Positions 1 to 7,406 of a DNA stretch of 45,859 nt are shown one piece after another. Made by a program: the position numbers and the translations under genes. Source of the stretch: DASTPP01 sp035762175. GTDB taxonomy: Bacteria > Myxococcota_A > Polyangia > Polyangiales > Polyangiaceae. Location of the stretch: assembly GCA_035762175.1 (NCBI GenBank), contig DASTPP010000072.1:1-45859 (forward strand), read 5' to 3'. The stretch's first letter is position 1. Each line of letters starts with the position of its first letter. Under the pieces are notes generated by a model that was not told where the DNA came from, searched no databases, and saw only the letters and a list, made by a program, of their open reading frames with translations.

Positions 1-85
1 CGGCTACGAGGAGCTGCGCGCGCGGGCCGCCGGCTGGCGCGCGGCCATGGCGACCTTGCAAGGAAAAAAAGTGACCAATCCCTAG
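1..85 (+). CDS. C-terminal end of an unidentified protein
   Basis: Frame 2 is open from the window edge to a TAG at 83-85 and gives 27 residues, rich in Arg and Ala and ending KKVTNP. Composition and frame look like the tail of a real gene, and the next gene (271-1989) is convergent, which fits a gene ending here. Too little is visible to assign a family, and a spurious open frame cannot be excluded. Confidence 0.4.
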   Translation, partial: GYEELRARAAGWRAAMATLQGKKVTNP

Positions 86-101
86 GCCCCCTCGCCGGGG
101 G

Positions 102-179
102 CCGGGCTCCCAAGGGCACCGCCTGCCGGGCGAGCGCGCGACGCGGCGCGCGGCGCGGGAGCCCGGCCTCCGGCAGGGC
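102..179. other. Interleaved inverted repeats, possible pseudoknot
   Basis: Arm A (102-111, CCGGGCTCCC) is the exact complement of 157-166. Arm B (122-129) pairs over 8 bp with 170-177. The order A-B-A'-B' is that of an H-type pseudoknot rather than of nested hairpins. It lies just past the stop codon at 83-85, in the 185-bp gap between convergent genes. A 3'-UTR structure is possible; chance pairing in such GC-rich DNA is the alternative. Confidence 0.35.
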
Positions 180-208
180 TTTGCGCGCCGTTTCCGCGGG
201 CGTTCGCT

Positions 209-238
209 GCCCCCGGCTTCAGCCGGGGGCGGCGTTTT
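209..238 (+). terminator. Rho-independent-like terminator
   Basis: A perfect 10-bp stem (209-218 with 221-230, GCCCCCGGCT/AGCCGGGGGC) is followed after 4 nt by TTTT (235-238). It sits between convergent genes and would stop the rightward transcript that ends at 85. The U tract is short. Confidence 0.55.
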
Positions 239-270
239 GAACCACCCTCTTTGAGTCCGGGGCCGCCGTA

Positions 271-1989
271 TCAGGGCGCCGCGTCGCAGGCCCGCTCGAG
301 CAGCGCGGCGATCTCGTCGACCGTGGCGACGTCGTCGCCGTTCATGCCCTTCATGGCCTTGAGGCGCCCGCAGACGACGGCGGCGATCTGCTCTTCGACG
401 GTGCCGTCGGCGTAGGCCCAGTAGACCTGGGCGAAGCGGCCGTCGCGGTGGCAGCGGCCCTCGATCTGCGCCATCTGGATGGCCGACCAGCGCAGATCGT
501 GAATGACTTCCGAGCGGGGCGCCTCGTTGTGCTCGCCCTGGTGCAGCGAGATGCCCTCCTCGACGGTGAAGAGCACCGCCCGGCGCTCGCCGCGCTGGAA
601 CGAGAGCCGCTCGGCCTCGCGCTCGCGCGCGCCGAGCGAGCCGTCGACGCGGGCCGAGGGGTGCCCGGCCGCGGCGAGGCCGGCGGCGATGGCCTCGAGG
701 GTCTCGCGGAAGGCGACCGAGATGGCGACCTGGTGTCCGTTCTCGAGCAGCTCGAGGGCGAGATCGACGGTGCCCTCGGCGCGAATGAGCGAGCTCTTCT
801 GCCGCAGCCGCAGCATGGCGGCGAGCGCGCCCTTCGGGTCGCGGCCCCGGGGCGAGAGGGCGAGCTCGCGCCGGAAGCTCGTCCAGGCTCGTTCGTAGAG
901 CGCGCGCGCCTCGCCCTCGAGCCCCACGGGGGTCAAGATGCGGTTGAGCGCGGGCCAGCCCGCGATGTCCTCGGGCCGGCGGCGCAAGCCGGCGGGCGGG
1001 CGGCCGTCGAAGAGCAGGGCGCGCACGGCCTCGAGATCGCGCGCGTCGCCCGCCCACGCCCACTTGCCGTAGGCGCCCCGCTCGACGCCGAGGCCCTGGG
1101 CCTGGCACCAGCGCTCGAAGTCGCGCAGGTCCGAGGCGCGGCTGCCCGTGGTGCTGGCGAGCAGGGGCGCGAGGTACGAGAGCTCGAGCGGGTTCTGGCC
1201 CGCCGTCGCCGAGAGCCAGAGCGCGAAGCCGGCCTCCGCGGTCAGCTTCGCCGCGAGCTTCGAGCGGGCGGCCGCGGGGTTCTTGCAGCGGTGGCTCTCG
1301 TCCCAGACGACGACGTCGAAGGGGTGCGCCTCGCCCCGCCGCGCCACGCCCTTCTTGGTGCGCACCCGGCCGCGCGCCGCGGGCGGCACCTCGAAGAGCT
1401 TGCTCAGCCGGTCGTAGTTGATGACGACGACGCGCTTGCCGCCGTCGCCCATGCGCTCGATGGTGCGGCGCCAGTGCGCGACCACGGCGAGCGGGCAGAC
1501 GACGAGCACGGTCTCGACGTCGCGCATCCGCCGGAGCGCGGCCCAGGCCGCGATCGTCTTGCCGAGCCCGACGTCGTCGGCGAGCAGAAAGCCCGGCCTG
1601 CCCCCGGCGCGCGACGCCAGAATGGCCTCGACGGCGGCCGCCTGGTGGGGCCGGAGCGCGATGCCCTCGCCGGCCGGGGCCGCCCCTGCGCGCTCGCCGG
1701 GCGCCGGGCCCCCGTTGAGATCGTCTTCGACCTTGCGCTCCCACGAGTAGCGCGGCGCCCGGAAGGGCTCGAGCTCGGCCGGCAGGCGCTCGCCGCGAAC
1801 GACGAAGACCTTGTGCGCGTCGTCCCAGCGGGCGCCCGCGGCCGAGGCGAGCGCGCGCATCGAGAAGGGCACGTCGAGCGCGAAGGCGCGGCCCGCCGGC
1901 GCGCGGCCGGGCGCGGCCGGCGGCGCGAGCGGCGAGGGGCGGACGGCGGGGCGGGTCGAGACGACGCGGGGGGCGCGCAGGGCGGGCAT
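271..1989 (-). CDS. SNF2/DEAD-like helicase with N-terminal DUF5710-like module
   Basis: About 572 aa from ATG 1989. The frame is open further upstream to 2235, but that stretch is Arg/Ser/Ala-rich, has no domain character and would run into the divergent gene at 2117. An N-terminal segment (LDVPFSMRALASAAGARWDD) resembles the DUF5710 module found on DNA-processing enzymes. Walker A DDVGLGKT lies near residues 138-145, the Walker B box is DESH at 230-233, motif III is LSATAGQNP, and motif VI is QIEGRCHRDG near 507-516. This is the two-lobed superfamily 2 core of SNF2/SMARCAL1-type ATPases, which translocate on or remodel nucleic-acid complexes. No nuclease domain is visible. Repair or defence roles are both possible; the neighbours do not decide. 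Confidence 0.82.
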   Translation of the reverse strand: MPALRAPRVVSTRPAVRPSPLAPPAAPGRAPAGRAFALDVPFSMRALASAAGARWDDAHKVFVVRGERLPAELEPFRAPRYSWERKVEDDLNGGPAPGERAGAAPAGEGIALRPHQAAAVEAILASRAGGRPGFLLADDVGLGKTIAAWAALRRMRDVETVLVVCPLAVVAHWRRTIERMGDGGKRVVVINYDRLSKLFEVPPAARGRVRTKKGVARRGEAHPFDVVVWDESHRCKNPAAARSKLAAKLTAEAGFALWLSATAGQNPLELSYLAPLLASTTGSRASDLRDFERWCQAQGLGVERGAYGKWAWAGDARDLEAVRALLFDGRPPAGLRRRPEDIAGWPALNRILTPVGLEGEARALYERAWTSFRRELALSPRGRDPKGALAAMLRLRQKSSLIRAEGTVDLALELLENGHQVAISVAFRETLEAIAAGLAAAGHPSARVDGSLGAREREAERLSFQRGERRAVLFTVEEGISLHQGEHNEAPRSEVIHDLRWSAIQMAQIEGRCHRDGRFAQVYWAYADGTVEEQIAAVVCGRLKAMKGMNGDDVATVDEIAALLERACDAAP

Positions 1990-2116
1990 GGGGCGGCGTC
2001 GAAGGTAGCGCCGGCGGGGCGTTCGGGCGAAGTAAGCGGCCGGCGCGGCCGCCCGGGCCCGCCACGGCGGCGACGCCCTCGCCGCCCCGCGCGCCGCCGT
2101 GGTAGCGTGCGGCGCC

Positions 2117-3097
2117 GTGCTGGCCCTGCTCTTCGACGGCACCGCGTCCCCCCGCCTCGTCACCGATCGCGACGAGCCCGAGCGCCGGCCCGGCGAGGCG
2201 CTCGTGGGGGTGCGGCTCGCGGGCATCTGCGACACCGATCTGCAGCTCTTGCGCGGCTACATGGGCTTCCGCGGCGTGCCCGGGCACGAGTTCGTCGGCG
2301 AGGTGCTCGCCTGCGACGAGCCCGCGCGTTGGCGGGGCCGCCGCGTCGTCGCCGACATCAACGCCGGGTGCGGCGCCTGCGCCGATTGCGCGCACGCGCG
2401 CGGCCACCACTGCGCGCGGCGCAGCGTGCTCGGCATCGCGGGGCGCGACGGCGCGTTCGCCGAGCGGCTCGTCGTGCCCGAGCGCTGCCTGGTCGAGGTG
2501 CCCGACGCGGTGAGCGACGAGCGCGCCGTCTTCGCCGAGCCGCTCGCGGCGGCGCTGCACGTGCTCGACGAGTTCGGGGGGCGGGCGGCCGGGGGCGAGC
2601 CCGTCGTGGTGCTCGGCGACGGCAAGCTCGGCCTGCTCTGCGCGCTCGCGCTGCGGGGGGCCGGGGCGCAGGTGCTCTTGGTCGGCCACCACCCGGCGAA
2701 GCTCGACCACGCCGCGCGCGCCGGGGTCGAGGTGGCGCTCGAGTCCGAGCTCGAGGCGCGCGGCCCCGGCGGCTGGGCGGCCGTGGTGGTCGAGGCGACC
2801 GGCAGCCGGGGGGGCCTCGCGCTCGCCCTGCGGCTCGCGCGGCCGCGGGGCACGGTGGTGCTCAAGACGACCGTGGCCGGCGCCCTCGACGTCGACCTCG
2901 CCCCCGTGGTGATCAACGAGCTGCGCCTCGTCGGCTCGCGCTGCGGCGATCTGCAGCGCGCGGTCGACGCGCTCGCGCGGGGCGAGGTCGACCCGGCGCC
3001 GCTCATCGCCGCGCGCTACCCGCTCGCCCGGGCGCCCGAGGCGCTCGCGCGGGCGGGCGAGCGCGGGGTGCTCAAGGTGCTGGTCGAGGTGGCGTGA
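2117..3097 (+). CDS. Zinc-dependent alcohol dehydrogenase (MDR family)
   Basis: 326 aa from GTG 2117, chosen because the protein then starts LALLFDG as in this family; an in-frame GTG at 2099 adds six residues. Catalytic zinc ligands are visible as Cys in AGICDTD, His-Glu in PGHEFVGEV and Glu in FAEPLAAALH. The structural-zinc loop CGACADCAHARGHHC is complete. The Rossmann part begins near VVVLGDGKLGLL. It should oxidise an alcohol or polyol with NAD(P); the substrate is not predictable. It is divergent from the helicase, with a 127-bp gap, and overlaps the 3' end of the convergent gene at 3072 by 26 bp. Confidence 0.85.
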   Translation: MLALLFDGTASPRLVTDRDEPERRPGEALVGVRLAGICDTDLQLLRGYMGFRGVPGHEFVGEVLACDEPARWRGRRVVADINAGCGACADCAHARGHHCARRSVLGIAGRDGAFAERLVVPERCLVEVPDAVSDERAVFAEPLAAALHVLDEFGGRAAGGEPVVVLGDGKLGLLCALALRGAGAQVLLVGHHPAKLDHAARAGVEVALESELEARGPGGWAAVVVEATGSRGGLALALRLARPRGTVVLKTTVAGALDVDLAPVVINELRLVGSRCGDLQRAVDALARGEVDPAPLIAARYPLARAPEALARAGERGVLKVLVEVA

Positions 3098-3968
3098 AGG
3101 GGGGCGGCGCGCGCCCGGTCGCTCGGGCGCGCTCTAACTCGGCCCGCTCCCAGGCGAAGGGCACCTCCCTCGGGAAGCCCACCCGCAGCATGTGGCTGCG
3201 GTCCGAGAAGTAGAGGCCGCCGGCCTCGGCGCCGCCGTAGCCGACCCAGTCTTCGAAGGGCACCGAGTTCAAGAGGCTCTGGACCGCGACGGTCTTGGTC
3301 TTCTTCTGCGGGTTCGCCTCGATCTCGCGGCGGCCGTTCTCGTAGCGGCTCGAGGCCGCGAGGCCCGTCTGGTCGGCGCTCAGCTCGGCGAAGCACACCT
3401 GCCGGAAGACCTTGCCCGGCCGGTGCGTCGCGTACCACGCGTACTCGACCGGCGTCAGGTTCGACAAGACGAGCAGCTCGATCGGCGCGAGCACGGCGTA
3501 GAGGCGCGGCACGCGCTGCGCAGGCTCGGGCGCGCCGATGGCGCGCGCGATCTCGCCGGGCCCCATGCTGTCGTCGCAGTCGCCGCTGGCCCAGCGGGTC
3601 AGCTCGGACGCCGGCGCCATCGACAAGATCTGCCCCCCCGTCTTGACGAGGTAGACCCCCCGGTACGCGTCGAGCGGCGTGATGTTGAAGCCGCCGTTGG
3701 AGAGCGCCGTCTTGGTCCGCTTGCCCCCGAGCACGCCCTGCAGGGCCCTCGCGGTGTCGCCGGCGGCGTCGCGCCAGCCCCCTTCGTCGAGGTACGAGAA
3801 CGCCGCCGCCGCCCCCCCCGGGGCGAGCGCGAGGTCGGCGAAGATCGCGCGCCCCTCGAAGTGCTTGCCCGAGCCCGGCGAGAGGTGGCGCGCGAGCCCC
3901 TCGATGCCGAGGCTCGTGGCGACGACGGAGCCGTACGTGATCGTCAGGACGAGGTTCAATCGTTCCAT
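3072..3968 (-). CDS. Hypothetical protein, 298 aa
   Basis: Start ATG 3968 is well supported by an AGGAGA ribosome site about 5 nt upstream. The protein begins MERLNLVLTITYGSVVATSLG, and the early hydrophobic patch could be a strand or a weak membrane segment. The rest is a mixed globular sequence (for example AGGLYFSDRSHMLRVGFP) with no motif I recognise, ending in a Pro-rich tail. There is no lipobox. It is downstream of the acylase gene on the same strand but 292 bp away across a minisatellite, so independent transcription is likely. Its 3' end overlaps the convergent dehydrogenase gene by 26 bp. Confidence 0.75.
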   Translation of the reverse strand: MERLNLVLTITYGSVVATSLGIEGLARHLSPGSGKHFEGRAIFADLALAPGGAAAAFSYLDEGGWRDAAGDTARALQGVLGGKRTKTALSNGGFNITPLDAYRGVYLVKTGGQILSMAPASELTRWASGDCDDSMGPGEIARAIGAPEPAQRVPRLYAVLAPIELLVLSNLTPVEYAWYATHRPGKVFRQVCFAELSADQTGLAASSRYENGRREIEANPQKKTKTVAVQSLLNSVPFEDWVGYGGAEAGGLYFSDRSHMLRVGFPREVPFAWERAELERARATGRAPPPFTPPRPAP

Positions 3969-4162
3969 CGGTTCTCCTGGGTTGGCGGCAGGCTGGCCGC
4001 CCGAGACGAACGCGGCCCTTCAGGAACGGCGTGTCCGGCCTTTGGGCTAGCACACCCCCGGCCCGCCCTCACGGCGCGCGGGGCGACCGCGCCGGGTGAC
4101 GTCGTAAGGGGTGCGACCTCTGCTCACTCGCCGTGGCGCACCCGCCGCCCGGGGGCGTTCCG

Positions 4163-4277
4163 TCGCCCGGGCGGCCGGTGCGCCCAGGCCTTTCACGCGC
4201 CCGGGCGGCGGGTGCGCCCGGGCCTTTCACGCGCCCGGGCGGCGGGTGCGCCCGGGCCTTTCACTCGCCCGGGCGGT
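4163..4277. repeat. 34-bp tandem repeat, about 3.4 units
   Basis: Units are 4163-4196, 4197-4230 and 4231-4264, with a partial fourth from 4265. Units 2 and 3 are identical; unit 1 differs at a few positions. Each unit contains GCCCGGGC palindromes. The partial unit is the last codons of the acylase gene, and its stop codon falls at the same position in the repeat phase. The period is not a multiple of three. Confidence 0.9.
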
Positions 4278-6540
4278 ATTCGCGCTCGACGTGGCCCTCG
4301 AGCTGGTCGGGGTAGAAGTAGACCTCGCGCAGATCGCCCGAGGCGTAGCGCGCGGCCTGATCGTTGAAGTGCTTCGACGCGGGGTGGCCGCTCTGGCCGC
4401 CGGCGGTGACGGCGCGGGCGCGCACGCGCGGGCCGAACTCGACGACGGCGACGAAGCTGTTGCCGCTCGTGCCGTAGAGCTTCTTCGTGCCGGGGTAGGC
4501 CTTCGCGCCGAAGCTCGCGAGCGAGCCCCAGCGCCCGCTGGCGAAGGGCACCGGGGTGCTCGGCTTCGCGTCGTCGAAGGGCTGGTCGAGGTCGCCGGTG
4601 AGGCGCTGGAAGCGATTGACCTCGCCCCAGGCCACCCTCCAGGTGCCGAAGTCTCGCTCGAGCCGGTCGACGGCGGCCGCGAGCGAGGCGAGGCGCTGGG
4701 CCGCGGTGGCCTTCTTCGCGAGGTGGTCGTAGACGGGTGCGCGCGCCGCCTCGGCCTCGGGCTTGACCCGCTGCCAGAGGTCTTCGCCCCAGAAGACGGC
4801 GAGGGTCGTGGGCTCCGAGGCCGCCGACCAGCGGCGGTCCCAGGCGCGCAGGGCGGCGACGGGCCCCTCGAGCTTCGCCCGCAGCGGGTCTTTGGGCGGC
4901 AGCCGATCGTGGTCGGCGAAGAGGGCGGGCAAGAGGGGGTCGAAGCCGGTGAGGTAGCTGTCGAACGCGGCCGCGAGCAGCGACTCGGGGGTGAAGTCGC
5001 CCCTGCCCTCGAGCACGCGCAGGGCGTGCAGGCCGCGGGGGTTCTCGCCGGCCGAGTCGACGTACGCGGGCCAGTCGCCGGGCCTGGGGCTGTGCTCGCC
5101 CGCGACCGTGAAGGGCCAGTTGTTGGTGTTCTGCAGCCAGCCGTTGGGCGGGTTGGTGACGACGATGTTCTCTTCGATCGAGTGCACGCCCCGCCACTCG
5201 GTGGCCGGGTCGCTGCCGTCGACCGGGCGCGTCCAGTCGAAGCGGGGGTCGCGCTTCGGCAAGAAGTTGGGGTGAAAGTACGCGACGGTGCCGTCGGCGT
5301 CGGCGAAGAGCGTGTTGTTCGAGCTGTTGGCGTAGAGCCGCATCGTCTCGCGGAAGTCGCGGTAGCCGCGGGCCTTGGTCCGGCCGAACGACTGCAGCAG
5401 CGCCTTGACCGGCTCTTCCATGAGGCGAACGCTGACCCACTTGCCGCCCTCGGCGCGCACGATCGGCCCGTGGTGCGTGCGGTAGACCGTGAGCTCGCGG
5501 CTCGCCATCGCCCCCGACGCCGCCTTGTAGGGCACGGTGATCGTCTTGACCGCGACCGGACGCTCTTCGGCCCCGTAACGGTAAGAGAGGGCGTCGCCCC
5601 GGCGCACGACGGTTTCGGCGTACTCGTCGATGACGTCGGCGCCGCTGCTCGTGTGCATCCAGCCACAGCGCTCGTTGAAGCCCTGGTAGATGAAGAACTG
5701 CCCCCAGGTGACGGCGCCGTAGGCGTTGAGCCCCTCGTCGCTCGTCGCCTGCGCCTCGGCCCGAAAGAAGAAGGTCGTGTGCGGGTTGATGAGCAAGAGC
5801 GGCTTGCCCGAGGCCGTCTTCGAGCCCGCGATGGCGAAGCCGTTCGAGCCCCGGGGCTCGTCGTCGCGGGGCTCGGCCCCCGCCGCCGCGGGCCCGCCTT
5901 CTCGGCCTCGACCTCGGCCCGCAGGGCCCGCGTCGTCGCGGGGCTCGGCCCCCGCCGTCGGGGTCGGCCCCGCGCCGCGCCCGGACGCCCGCCGGCCCTC
6001 GGGGCGGCGCCCGCCGTAGAACGCCTCGAGCTGGGCGAGCGAGATGCTCTCGATGTCGCCGCCGATGCTGCCCTCGCTGAAGCTGAGGGCCATCCAAGGT
6101 TCGAAGCGGGTGATGACCCGCGGGCGCGTCTCGGGGTGCCGGGCGAGGTAGGCGTTGAGGCCTTCGGCCCAGGCGTCCATCAGCCGCTGGAGCGGGGCCG
6201 GGCTCGACGCGTACTTTGCCTTGAGGTCGGCCGGGTCGATGAAGAGCTTCATGCGCAGATCGCGGTAGATCGCGCCCTCGCCCTCGGCCTCGCTCAGCCG
6301 GCCCAGCGCGTTCAGGTAGTTGGTCTCGACGCGGTAGAAGTCGTCTTCGGCCTGCGCGTAAATGAGCCCGAAGACGGCGTCGGCGTCGGTCTTGCCGCGC
6401 ACGTGGGGTATGCCCCAATCGTCGCGCACGATGGTGACGTCGCGGCCCGCGGCCGCCCGGCGGGGCGCCTCGGGGGGCGGGGCCTTCGGGGGGGCGCAGG
6501 CGGCGAGCGAGAGCGCAAAGAGGGCGAAGGCCGGACGCAT
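4261..6540 (-). CDS. Penicillin acylase family lipoprotein (Ntn hydrolase)
   Basis: 759 aa from ATG 6540. An in-frame ATG at 6573 is possible, but 6540 gives a clean lipoprotein signal with lipobox LAAC (Cys15). The N-terminal block has the family signature VTIVRDDWGIPHVRG followed by FGLIYAQAEDDFYR. The autocatalytic serine is in RGSNGFAI (Ser232, codon 5845-5847), followed by KTASGKPLLLINPH, as in acylases that self-cleave into alpha and beta chains. These enzymes hydrolyse amides such as beta-lactams, acyl-homoserine lactones or lipopeptides; the substrate is unknown here. The spacer before Ser232 carries an unusual Gly/Arg/Pro-rich insertion with an internal duplication. The stop codon lies in a downstream tandem repeat. 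Confidence 0.88.
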   Translation of the reverse strand: MRPAFALFALSLAACAPPKAPPPEAPRRAAAGRDVTIVRDDWGIPHVRGKTDADAVFGLIYAQAEDDFYRVETNYLNALGRLSEAEGEGAIYRDLRMKLFIDPADLKAKYASSPAPLQRLMDAWAEGLNAYLARHPETRPRVITRFEPWMALSFSEGSIGGDIESISLAQLEAFYGGRRPEGRRASGRGAGPTPTAGAEPRDDAGPAGRGRGREGGPAAAGAEPRDDEPRGSNGFAIAGSKTASGKPLLLINPHTTFFFRAEAQATSDEGLNAYGAVTWGQFFIYQGFNERCGWMHTSSGADVIDEYAETVVRRGDALSYRYGAEERPVAVKTITVPYKAASGAMASRELTVYRTHHGPIVRAEGGKWVSVRLMEEPVKALLQSFGRTKARGYRDFRETMRLYANSSNNTLFADADGTVAYFHPNFLPKRDPRFDWTRPVDGSDPATEWRGVHSIEENIVVTNPPNGWLQNTNNWPFTVAGEHSPRPGDWPAYVDSAGENPRGLHALRVLEGRGDFTPESLLAAAFDSYLTGFDPLLPALFADHDRLPPKDPLRAKLEGPVAALRAWDRRWSAASEPTTLAVFWGEDLWQRVKPEAEAARAPVYDHLAKKATAAQRLASLAAAVDRLERDFGTWRVAWGEVNRFQRLTGDLDQPFDDAKPSTPVPFASGRWGSLASFGAKAYPGTKKLYGTSGNSFVAVVEFGPRVRARAVTAGGQSGHPASKHFNDQAARYASGDLREVYFYPDQLEGHVEREYRPGE
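5859..5957. repeat. In-frame 27-bp direct repeat in the acylase spacer
   Basis: 5859-5885 and 5931-5957 are identical over 27 bp and lie 72 bp (24 codons) apart. They encode two copies of a GAEPRDD segment just upstream of the nucleophile Ser232. The stretch between them is low-complexity Gly/Arg/Pro. Confidence 0.85.
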
Positions 6541-6652
6541 CGTGAGGCTCGTCTCGAAAGGGGGCCGCGTCATACCACGAACGCGGGCGCGCCCCCCGGC
6601 CGCGCCGGCTTGCGCCCCGGCCGCCGCGCTCGGCCCGCCCCCCAGACAGTGG

Positions 6653-7258
6653 CTACGGCGAGAAGACGACCTTGATCTGCACGAAGGCGGGCGCCTCGAC
6701 CGCGCCCGACGAGACGCCGACGGGCACGCCGTCGTACACGACTTCGGCCCCGCGCGAGGTCTCGCCCATGAAGGACGCGCAGGCCGACTGGGTCGCCGGC
6801 TCGTCGGCGCTCAGGCGGTAGGTGAGGGCGCCGCCCGTGATGTTCACGTCGATGCGGGGCTGGCAGGCGCCCGGGGCGGGGCGGGTGAAGGTGTAGAGGG
6901 GCAGGTTGAAGAGCCCGAGCTCGACGGCGCCCGTGGCCATCGCCCGCGCCGCGTCGTCGGGCGCGAAGGTGATGCTTTGGCCCACGCCCTGCCGCGTAAA
7001 AATGCGCCGAGTCGAGGCGCCCTCTTGGGCGTCGGTCTGCTGCACCCCCGCGTCGCCCCAGCGGGCCCGCAGCTCGAACGACGCCGGCAGGCGCGGGGCC
7101 CCGGTGCCGCCCCCCGCGGTGCCGGTCGGCGCCGGGGCGGCGCCGCCCGCCCCCGGGCCGGGCGTACCCTCTTCGATCTGGCACCCCGCGGGAACAAACG
7201 CCGTGCCGAACACCACCAAAGCCGCGCCCAGCCCCCAAGCTCTTCTCACCCGTTGCAT
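6653..7258 (-). CDS. Putative lipoprotein, 201 aa
   Basis: ATG 7258 is chosen over the longer frame from 7342 because GGAGG lies 5 nt upstream and the product starts with a lipoprotein signal (MQRVRRAW, hydrophobic core, lipobox VPAGC, Cys26). After a Gly/Pro/Thr-rich linker the mature part looks beta-rich. Cysteines in GACQPRI and SACASF could form a disulfide. No family is recognised. It should be membrane-anchored outside the cytoplasm. It is the first gene leftward from a 148-bp divergent region shared with the gene at 7407. Confidence 0.75.
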   Translation of the reverse strand: MQRVRRAWGLGAALVVFGTAFVPAGCQIEEGTPGPGAGGAAPAPTGTAGGGTGAPRLPASFELRARWGDAGVQQTDAQEGASTRRIFTRQGVGQSITFAPDDAARAMATGAVELGLFNLPLYTFTRPAPGACQPRIDVNITGGALTYRLSADEPATQSACASFMGETSRGAEVVYDGVPVGVSSGAVEAPAFVQIKVVFSP

Positions 7259-7406
7259 CGTGGCCTCCGGCCGCCGGCCTTGCGTTGGCCGGGCGCCCGA
7301 GCACCCTACCCCCGAAGCCTTTGGCGCGCCAAAGGGGGGCAAGGTGGGGAGCCCCGGGGCCGCCGGCGCGTATCTGTCGCCTCCCTACCTTTGCCGGGCT
7401 TAAGCC

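Noticed and set aside
448..3213. Very long rightward open frame over the helicase and dehydrogenase
   Set aside because: Arg/Ala/Gly-rich shadow caused by high GC. The helicase on the opposite strand and the dehydrogenase in another frame have complete motifs.
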